From positions 1-20,647 of the forward strand of contig JAKFFO010000003.1 in assembly GCA_036675035.1 (NCBI GenBank): a stretch of DNA of 20,647 bases, read 5' to 3'. The notes under the pieces were generated by a model. The model did no database searches. It saw only the letters and a list, made by a program, of their open reading frames with translations, and was not told the origin of the DNA. Below are positions 15,342 to 20,647 of this stretch, piece by piece. Origin of the DNA: MESE01 sp036675035 (lineage in GTDB: Bacteria > Pseudomonadota > Gammaproteobacteria > Burkholderiales > Burkholderiaceae_D). The position numbers were made by a program, and so were the translations under genes. Each line of letters begins with the position of its first letter. The first letter of the stretch is position 1.

Positions 15342-15923
15342 ATGCTGGATCGTGAAGGCTTTCGCCCCAACGTCGGCATCATCCTCCTCAACACCCATAA
15401 TGAGGTGTGGTGGGGAAAGCGGGTCCGCGAACATTCTTGGCAGTTTCCGCAAGGCGGCATCAAGTTCGGAGAAACTCCGGAACAAGCAATGTTTCGCGAA
15501 CTTGAAGAAGAAGTCGGCCTGAAAGCGGGACACGTCAAGATTATCGGACGCACGCGCGATTGGCTCCGTTATGAGGTCCCAGATCGTTTTATCAAGCGTG
15601 AGATTCGCGGCCATTACCGCGGACAAAAGCAAATCTGGTTCCTGTTGCGCATGGTAGGGCGTGACTGCGACGTCAATTTGCGGATGACTGATCATCCTGA
15701 ATTCGATGCCTGGCGATGGCACGATTACTGGGTGCCGCTGGATGTTGTGATTGAGTTCAAACGCGACGTTTATCAAAGAGCGCTGCAGGAATTATCCCGG
15801 TTTTTAACAAGGCCGATACAAGCAGGGGCTCAACGCCATTCGGCACGATATCCGCGCAAGAACCCCGCTGAAAAAACTATCGGCAAATCGATTTCGGTCG
15901 ATATCGAACCAAACAACAAATGA
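15342..15923 (+). CDS. rppH: RNA pyrophosphohydrolase RppH (Nudix)
   Basis: This 193-residue Nudix enzyme removes pyrophosphate from the 5' end of primary transcripts, which starts RNase E-dependent decay. The Nudix box is at 38-60: GGIKFGETPEQAMFRELEEE followed by VGL, with the catalytic REL-EEE glutamates. The ATG at 15342 was chosen over the one at 15294 because the family begins MLDREGFRPNVGI and GAGG lies six bases upstream (15332-15335). A basic tail of about 30 residues after residue 160 (many R/K, ending in DIEPNNK) goes beyond the roughly 176-residue E. coli protein and is of unknown role. The CNP1-like gene follows seven bases later. Confidence 0.95.
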   Translation: MLDREGFRPNVGIILLNTHNEVWWGKRVREHSWQFPQGGIKFGETPEQAMFRELEEEVGLKAGHVKIIGRTRDWLRYEVPDRFIKREIRGHYRGQKQIWFLLRMVGRDCDVNLRMTDHPEFDAWRWHDYWVPLDVVIEFKRDVYQRALQELSRFLTRPIQAGAQRHSARYPRKNPAEKTIGKSISVDIEPNNK

Positions 15924-15930
15924 GCCATAC

Positions 15931-16488
15931 ATGTCTGTGAAATTTCGTTTTTTCTTGCGCCATGCCCATGTCATGATCGCTTTTGTTGCGATGCTGAGCG
16001 TTGTCGGCGGGGCTCAGTCTCAATCCCTCTTCGAGGAAGAATTCGAGGACGAATACAAGCCTTGGGAAGAGATTGCAATTCAACTGCCGCCACCTCCTCA
16101 GCCCGAAAATTTGCTGCCGTTTTATGTCAGCGCGACCGCAACCCAGTCATTTGCGATTGACGCAAAATCTCTTACCGTCGGATCGGACGGTGTCATTCGC
16201 TATACGATGGTTACCGAAAGTTCGGGCGGTGCGAAAAACATCGCCTATGAAGGCATTCGTTGCAGTTCGTTCGAAAAGAAGATTTATGCGTTTGGCCAAC
16301 CGAATGGCAGCTGGACTCGTTCGCGTCGCGATCATTGGGAGCGAATCGCTCAAAATCTGGCGAATCGCCAGCATGCGGCCTTGGCCAAGGATTATTTTTG
16401 CCAGAGTCTGACGGTCGCCGGCGATGCAGAGAAAATGATTGAAAGACTTCGTCTGAAACAGCCGCTAACCCGACAGTTCGGGCAATAA
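15931..16488 (+). CDS. CNP1-like exported protein
   Basis: This 185-residue protein has a signal peptide (basic n-region, then hydrophobic residues about 13-27, with a cut near AQS-QS). The mature part matches the CNP1-like family (named after cryptic neisserial protein 1), with the typical PWEE-like acidic start, a PPPPQPENLLPFYVSAT stretch and an invariant-looking FCQ near the end. C111 and C157 could form a disulfide in the periplasm. The function of the family is unknown. It lies seven bases after rppH and probably shares its transcript. It converges on proB, 50 bases away. Confidence 0.85.
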   Translation: MSVKFRFFLRHAHVMIAFVAMLSVVGGAQSQSLFEEEFEDEYKPWEEIAIQLPPPPQPENLLPFYVSATATQSFAIDAKSLTVGSDGVIRYTMVTESSGGAKNIAYEGIRCSSFEKKIYAFGQPNGSWTRSRRDHWERIAQNLANRQHAALAKDYFCQSLTVAGDAEKMIERLRLKQPLTRQFGQ

Positions 16489-16507
16489 TAGCCGGTGATA
16501 TGCCGTT

Positions 16508-16528
16508 ACGGAAACGCAGAGGTTCCGT
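16508..16528. terminator. Weak hairpin between convergent CNP1-like gene and proB
   Basis: ACGGAA (16508-16513) pairs with TTCCGT (16523-16528), in a 50-base gap between convergent genes. It is flanked by modest A/T and has no long T-run, so a terminator role is only suggested by position. Confidence 0.35.
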
Positions 16529-16538
16529 CGTAATTTAT

Positions 16539-17657
16539 TCAAAGCAGAACCATGTTATCTCTGTGGATCAACTCAGGCTCTTCCACAAATCCCAGGATTG
16601 CTATTATCTCCGCCGATGGTCGTCGCATAATACGGCGTGCTTCAGAACTGGAATAGTTGCTTATACCGCGCGCAACCGACTTGCCGGTTGAGTCGGTACA
16701 GGTAATCACGTCCCCGCGTCCAAATTCACCTCCGACCTCGACCACACCGATAGGCAAAAGCGACTTTCCTTCGGTTGTGAGTTTCTTTACTGCGCCTTCA
16801 TCAAGCATGACTTTACCCGCCGTTTGCAAGTGATCAGCCATCCATTGTTTGCGCGCCGTCAATTGCGCCGTTTGTGCAATCAATTGTGTGCCAATCGCTT
16901 CGCCGGCCGCCAGACGAGTAAGTACCTGGTGTTCGCGTCCCCAGGCGATGATGGTGTGAGCACCCGATGTAGCCGCGCGCTTGGCAGCAAGAATTTTAGT
17001 CAGCATGCCGCCGCGACCAATGCCGGTACCCGCCCCACCCGCCATCGCTTCAAGCGCTATATCGCCTGCATTCGCTTCATGCACAAATTGTGCGTCGGGG
17101 TTCTTGCGCGGGTCGGCGGTAAACAGGCCTTTTTGATCGGTGAGGATGATCAATGCGTCCCCTTCGATCAGGTTCGCGACCAGCGCTCCCAGCGTGTCGT
17201 TGTCGCCAAACTTGATTTCATCGGTAACGACCGTGTCATTTTCGTTGATGATCGGTACCACGCCAAAGCGCAAGAGCGTAAAAATCGTCGAGCGTGCATT
17301 CAGATAGCGCTCCCGATCAGCCAAATCGGCATGGGTCAGCAAAACCTGTGCAGTACGCAGGTTGTGAGCGCGAAAGCTGGTTTCATAAATTTGTGCCAAG
17401 CCCATTTGCCCGACAGCGGCGCATGCCTGTAATTCATGAATACCGGTTGGCCGCCGATCAAATCCAAGGCGCTGCATGCCTTCCGCGATTGCACCCGAAC
17501 TCACAAGCACCACTTCTTTTCCCAATGTGCGCAGCTCGGCGATTTGCGCAGCCCACTTGGCGATGGCGGCCGTGTCCAGACCTTTCCCGTCGTTGGTCAC
17601 GAGCGACGATCCGACCTTGATGATCAATCGCCTGGCGTTTTGAATGACAGAATTCAT
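16539..17657 (-). CDS. proB: Glutamate 5-kinase with PUA domain
   Basis: This 372-residue enzyme phosphorylates glutamate in the first step of proline biosynthesis, feeding ProA. The amino-acid kinase domain (about 8-265) shows KVGSSLVT at 14-21, SSGAIAEG at 53-60, INENDTV at 137-143, FGDND at 150-154 and LTDQKGLFTADPR at 172-184. A C-terminal PUA domain (about 285-360) makes it the long, bacterial two-domain form. Proline feedback is expected for the family. It follows obg after 89 bases, a common proteobacterial arrangement. proA is not in the window. The ribosome binding site is weak. Confidence 0.96.
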   Translation of the reverse strand: MNSVIQNARRLIIKVGSSLVTNDGKGLDTAAIAKWAAQIAELRTLGKEVVLVSSGAIAEGMQRLGFDRRPTGIHELQACAAVGQMGLAQIYETSFRAHNLRTAQVLLTHADLADRERYLNARSTIFTLLRFGVVPIINENDTVVTDEIKFGDNDTLGALVANLIEGDALIILTDQKGLFTADPRKNPDAQFVHEANAGDIALEAMAGGAGTGIGRGGMLTKILAAKRAATSGAHTIIAWGREHQVLTRLAAGEAIGTQLIAQTAQLTARKQWMADHLQTAGKVMLDEGAVKKLTTEGKSLLPIGVVEVGGEFGRGDVITCTDSTGKSVARGISNYSSSEARRIMRRPSAEIIAILGFVEEPELIHRDNMVLL

Positions 17658-17694
17658 ATTTTGTCCGGAGCGTCACCGCATCGAGAAATGTCGA

Positions 17695-17720
17695 CCTGAT
17701 CAATCTCGAATTGATTCAGG
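17695..17720. promoter_or_regulatory. Bulged hairpin between obg and proB
   Basis: CCTGATCAAT (17695-17704) pairs with ATTGATTCAGG (17710-17720) around a five-base loop with one bulged base. It is in the 89-base obg-proB gap. The minus-strand side lacks a U-run, so it is not a clear terminator; it might be an RNA-processing or stability element. Confidence 0.4.
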
Positions 17721-17746
17721 CGCGACAAACATTTTCTAGGTTTTTG

Positions 17747-18853
17747 TTACTCGATTACCTTAAACCGTGGGTCATCCGGATCGATCGATGAAATGCCGCG
17801 CGCCACTTCAACCATCTGCGTTTCTTCCGCCCGATCTTCCTGCTGGCGCTGCGTCGCGAGGTAATTGTATATTTCAACGATCAGTTCGCCACATCCTTCG
17901 TGGGTCAGGGCCGAGATTTCAAACAGCGGTCCTTTCCAGCCAAAACGCTTGACGAAGTCCTTGACGCGCTTTTGACGCTCGCTTTCGGGCACCATATCCA
18001 GCTTGTTCAATACCAGCCAGCGCGGTTTCTCGAACAGCGATTCATCGTACTTTTTCAATTCTTTTACAATCGCCTTGGCTTCCTTTACCGGGTCGACATT
18101 GTCGAACGGCGCCAAATCGACAATATGCAGCAACAATCGGGTGCGCTGCAAATGACGGAGAAATTGAATCCCCAACCCCGCGCCTTCCGCCGCACCTTCT
18201 ATCAGACCCGGGATGTCGGCAATGACAAAACTTTTCTCATGGCTGACGCGTACTACACCCAGATTCGGATGCAGCGTAGTAAACGGATAATCGGCGATCT
18301 TTGGACGTGCATTGGAGACCGCCGAAATAAACGTCGATTTTCCCGCATTCGGCATGCCGAGCAGGCCGACGTCTGCCAATACCTTGAGTTCCAGCCGCAA
18401 CTCGCGTCGCTCGCCTTCTTTACCCTCGGTTTTCTGGCGCGGTGCGCGGTTGGTGGACGATTTGAAGTGAATATTTCCCCAGCCGCCCTCGCCCCCCTTC
18501 GCCAGCAAGACTATTTGTCCGTGCTCAGTCAGATCCGCGACAGTTTCACCATCGTTATGATCGATGACCAGTGTTCCCACCGGCATGCGCAACATAATGT
18601 CATCGGCTCCCTTTCCGTAGCAATCGGCGCCGCGCCCATTCTCGCCATTGCGCGCCTTATGCAGCTTGGAAAAGCGGTAATCGACAAGGGTATTGATGTT
18701 TCGGTCCGCAACCGCCCAAATGCTGCCGCCCTTACCGCCGTCGCCGCCATCCGGGCCGCCGAAAGGCCGGAATTTCTCGCGGCAAAAGGATGCAACGCCA
18801 TTGCCACCGTCACCGGCAATGACTTCGATTTTTGCTTCGTCTATAAACTTCAT
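17747..18853 (-). CDS. obg: GTPase Obg/CgtA
   Basis: This 368-residue GTPase acts in 50S ribosome assembly and stress responses. The glycine-rich Obg fold occupies 1-158 (repeats GDGGNG, GGPDGGDGGKGG, GKGADD). The G domain follows: G1 GMPNAGKST at 166-174, G2 PFTT at 190-193, G3 DIPG at 213-216, G4 NKLD at 283-286, and SAL at 314-316. The C-terminal tail (about 335-368) is short and ends DPRFKVIE. The family is clear. It is downstream of rplU-rpmA, the usual order, but a strong terminator lies between rpmA and obg. Confidence 0.97.
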   Translation of the reverse strand: MKFIDEAKIEVIAGDGGNGVASFCREKFRPFGGPDGGDGGKGGSIWAVADRNINTLVDYRFSKLHKARNGENGRGADCYGKGADDIMLRMPVGTLVIDHNDGETVADLTEHGQIVLLAKGGEGGWGNIHFKSSTNRAPRQKTEGKEGERRELRLELKVLADVGLLGMPNAGKSTFISAVSNARPKIADYPFTTLHPNLGVVRVSHEKSFVIADIPGLIEGAAEGAGLGIQFLRHLQRTRLLLHIVDLAPFDNVDPVKEAKAIVKELKKYDESLFEKPRWLVLNKLDMVPESERQKRVKDFVKRFGWKGPLFEISALTHEGCGELIVEIYNYLATQRQQEDRAEETQMVEVARGISSIDPDDPRFKVIE

Positions 18854-18872
18854 ATTTTGCTGCCAAAAAACT

Positions 18873-18901
18873 AAAAAGGCTCTACCACTGGCAGAGCCTT
18901 T
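18873..18901 (-). terminator. Intrinsic terminator between rpmA and obg
   Basis: On the minus strand, AAAGGCTCT (18901-18893) pairs with AGAGCCTTT (18883-18875), with an inner CCA/TGG pair, followed by T-run 18877-18873 and further T-rich bases. It ends the ribosomal protein message but sits 20 bases before obg, so obg and proB may depend on readthrough or their own promoter. Confidence 0.75.
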
Positions 18902-18941
18902 CGATTGAAGGCTTGCGCCTTACTTAGATGCACTGAAAAAT

Positions 18942-19199
18942 TTACGCAGGGACTACAAGTACCATGTGGCGCTGCAAAGGGCCTTTGGTTGCAAACTGCA
19001 CCTTGCCATCGATCAGCGCAAACAGGGTGTGGTCCTTGCCCATGCCGACGTTTTCGCCCGGATGTACTTTTGTGCCGCGCTGACGAATGATAATTCCGCC
19101 CGCGTTGATCGTTTGACCGCCGTATACTTTGACGCCAAGTCGCTTCGACTCGGAATCGCGGCCGTTGCGCGTAGTGCCGCCGCCTTTTTTGTGTGCCAT
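18942..19199 (-). CDS. rpmA: 50S ribosomal protein L27
   Basis: This 85-residue ribosomal protein begins MAHKKGGGTTRNGRDSES, the normal form of L27 without the cleaved N-terminal extension of Firmicutes. The N-terminus reaches the peptidyl transferase centre. It follows rplU after 37 bases and has AAGGAG seven bases before its ATG. A terminator follows. Confidence 0.97.
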   Translation of the reverse strand: MAHKKGGGTTRNGRDSESKRLGVKVYGGQTINAGGIIIRQRGTKVHPGENVGMGKDHTLFALIDGKVQFATKGPLQRHMVLVVPA

Positions 19200-19236
19200 T
19201 TCAGACTCCTTGGTATCTGGTTTGTCGGATCAACGA

Positions 19237-19548
19237 TTAACCGTTGATCGAGACGATTTGCAATTCGGTGTAATTTTGGCGATGGCCTTGGTGCTTCTGG
19301 TAATGCTTACGACGACGCATCTTGAAAATTTTGACCTTATCGTGGCGACCATGCGCCAAAACCGTAGCAAGGACCGTTGCACCTTCGACCAGAGGCGCAC
19401 CAAATTTAATGGTGTCACCAGCACCCAAAGCGAGTACTTGATCTAAAGTGATTTCGGAACCAATGTCTGCCGGTATCTGTTCTACTTTGAATTTTTCGCC
19501 AGCGACAACCTTGTATTGCTTGCCACCGGTTTTTATGACCGCGTACAT
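19237..19548 (-). CDS. rplU: 50S ribosomal protein L21
   Basis: This 103-residue ribosomal protein binds 23S rRNA. I place the start at the ATG at 19548-19546, giving MYAVIKTGGKQYKV, as in E. coli. A longer frame from 19563 adds MMRFH, but GAGG (19558-19555) lies six bases before the chosen ATG and supports the shorter form. The C-terminal HYQKHQGHRQNYTELQI stretch is typical of L21. It is the first gene of the rplU-rpmA message. Confidence 0.97.
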   Translation of the reverse strand: MYAVIKTGGKQYKVVAGEKFKVEQIPADIGSEITLDQVLALGAGDTIKFGAPLVEGATVLATVLAHGRHDKVKIFKMRRRKHYQKHQGHRQNYTELQIVSING

Positions 19549-19629
19549 GTGAAACCTCATCAAATGATTAAAGGATTTTTCCTCTTCGAAGCGCCCGCGA
19601 ATTCATGAGCGGAATCTGGAAAACCTGAA

Positions 19630-19658
19630 ATTATACATAGACTTAGTGTTCCGGTCAA
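19630..19658 (-). promoter_or_regulatory. Sigma70 promoter of rplU-rpmA
   Basis: On the minus strand, TTGACC (19658-19653) and TATAAT (19635-19630) have exactly 17 bases between them. The -10 is perfect and the -35 matches five of six. Transcription should start near 19623, leaving a leader of about 75 bases. It is the best promoter in the window. Confidence 0.85.
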
Positions 19659-19749
19659 AGTCTGCCCAAGTGATGGGCCAGCCTTCTGTTCGAGCGTCAA
19701 CAAACAACAAACAGAATAGAGCAGCGCCGCGATGAGAGGTTGGTCATCG

Positions 19750-19755
19750 TATAAT
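19750..19755 (+). promoter_or_regulatory. Consensus -10 hexamer upstream of ispB
   Basis: TATAAT on the plus strand, 33 bases before the ispB TTG, would give a leader of about 25 bases. No recognisable -35 hexamer precedes it at 16-18 bases, so the promoter is probable but not certain. Confidence 0.45.
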
Positions 19756-19776
19756 CCTGCCAATTGATGAATTTCC

Positions 19777-19782
19777 AGCAGG
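19777..19782 (+). promoter_or_regulatory. Ribosome binding site of ispB
   Basis: AGCAGG lies six bases before the TTG at 19789-19791. An in-frame TGA at 19768-19770 rules out any earlier start, and the next ATG (19849) would remove 20 residues of the conserved N-terminus. Confidence 0.5.
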
Positions 19783-19788
19783 TTTATC

Positions 19789-20647
19789 TTGTCTGTCCTC
19801 CTTTCCCAAGCTACACCTATTACATTTCTTCAGCCAATCGCAGCCGATATGGATGCGGTCAATCTGGTGATCCGAGAACAATTGCATTCGGATGTCCCTC
19901 TTATTCGGCAGATCGCTCAATACATAATCAATGCGGGTGGAAAACGCATACGGCCGGCGTTGGTGTTGCTTTTCGCCAACGCCAACGGATTCCGAAACAG
20001 CGATCATCATCGATTGGCCGCCATCGTCGAGTTTATCCATACCGCTACACTGCTGCATGACGACGTGGTTGATGAATCATCGCTGCGCCGCGGACGGCAA
20101 ACTGCCAATGCGTTGTTCGGCAATGCCGCCTCTGTGCTGGTTGGCGATTTTCTTTATTCTCGTTCGTTTCAGATGATGGTATCGATTGGGGATATGCGGG
20201 TGATGCAAATTCTGGCAGACGCGACCAACGTGATCGCAGAAGGAGAAGTGCTGCAGTTGCTCAATATGCATGATCCCGACGTGACTGAAGAACGCTATCT
20301 GCAGGTAATCCATTCAAAAACCGCGAAGCTGTTTGAAGCGGCAGCACAACTTGGCGCATTGATTGCCGGCGCGTCCGATCGCGAAATCGCAGCCGCTGCA
20401 GAATATGGTCGCTCACTCGGAACCGCTTTTCAGTTGATCGATGATGTGCTGGATTATTCCGGTAATGCGCTCGATATCGGCAAAAACGTTGGTGACGATC
20501 TACGCGAGGGGAAACCCACGCTTCCATTGATTTATTTGATGCATAACGGCACCCTGCCGCAACGCGAACTGGTTCGCAGCTGCATTGAAAACGGCAATGA
20601 AAATCACTTTGCCGAGATTCTGGATGCAATTACGACGTCGGGTGCGC
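19789..20647 (+). CDS. ispB: Octaprenyl diphosphate synthase (partial, right edge)
   Basis: This trans-polyprenyl diphosphate synthase makes the isoprenoid tail of ubiquinone. 286 residues are visible, and the gene runs off the window, so about 30-40 residues of the usual 320-325 are missing. The start is TTG, with AGCAGG six bases upstream. The two aspartate-rich motifs are at DDVVD (91-95, in LLHDDVVDES) and DDVLD (218-222, in FQLIDDVLDY). GGKRIRP (50-56) and the KNVGDDLREGKPTLP stretch are also typical. Long-chain specificity is inferred from family position next to rplU. It is divergent from rplU, the usual arrangement. Confidence 0.95.
   Translation, partial: MSVLLSQATPITFLQPIAADMDAVNLVIREQLHSDVPLIRQIAQYIINAGGKRIRPALVLLFANANGFRNSDHHRLAAIVEFIHTATLLHDDVVDESSLRRGRQTANALFGNAASVLVGDFLYSRSFQMMVSIGDMRVMQILADATNVIAEGEVLQLLNMHDPDVTEERYLQVIHSKTAKLFEAAAQLGALIAGASDREIAAAAEYGRSLGTAFQLIDDVLDYSGNALDIGKNVGDDLREGKPTLPLIYLMHNGTLPQRELVRSCIENGNENHFAEILDAITTSGA

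Noticed and set aside
17900..18874. 324-residue open frame on the plus strand
   Set aside because: It lies opposite obg, which has all GTPase motifs; the antisense frame has no recognisable motif and is a codon-bias shadow.

Overview
The window looks like core chromosome of a betaproteobacterium in the order Burkholderiales, most likely family Oxalobacteraceae (Herminiimonas/Janthinobacterium-like). This is inferred from gene order, from families typical of the group (a CNP1-like secreted protein, a PP0621-type zinc protein, H1-like Ala/Lys/Pro tails, a SWIB-domain histone-like protein) and from moderate GC; no database search was possible. I see no insertion sequence, phage gene, CRISPR array, rRNA or tRNA.

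Layout. (1) 1-143: the start of a histone H1-like gene leaving the left edge on the minus strand, then a gene-free stretch with terminators. (2) 614-4838, minus: class Ia ribonucleotide reductase, nrdA then nrdB, with two NrdR boxes over a sigma70-like promoter and an unusually long leader. (3) 5213-10064, minus: a tight cluster transcribed ypjD, PP0621-like, pilS, pilR, ampD, joined by overlaps or short gaps. (4) 10407-12610, plus: ffh (signal recognition particle GTPase), then, after a gene-free stretch, a SWIB protein with a repetitive H1-like tail, closed by a strong bidirectional terminator. (5) 12673-15146, minus: proS followed by a lytic transglycosylase that seems to start at TTG with its ribosome binding site over the proS stop codon. 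(6) 15342-16488, plus: rppH and a CNP1-like exported protein. (7) 16539-19548, minus: rplU, rpmA, obg, proB, with a terminator between rpmA and obg. (8) 19789-20647, plus: ispB, cut by the right edge.

How the genes work together. nrdAB makes dNTPs and appears to be under NrdR control. ypjD to ampD combines a cytochrome c assembly-like membrane protein, a sensor/regulator pair of the PilS/PilR type that usually acts with sigma54 on pilin genes, and the cytosolic amidase of peptidoglycan recycling. ffh, proS, rplU, rpmA, obg and rppH serve translation, protein targeting, ribosome assembly and RNA turnover. proB begins proline synthesis, so proline synthesis and prolyl-tRNA charging lie close together. 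ispB makes the quinone side chain.

I do not find a convincing new multi-gene system. The points most worth a second look are the nrdA control region, the doubled ATP-cone of NrdA with a degenerate second copy, the two related H1-like tails encoded by tandem DNA repeats about 12 kb apart, the rpmA-obg terminator, and the non-ATG starts of nrdA, ispB and the transglycosylase.
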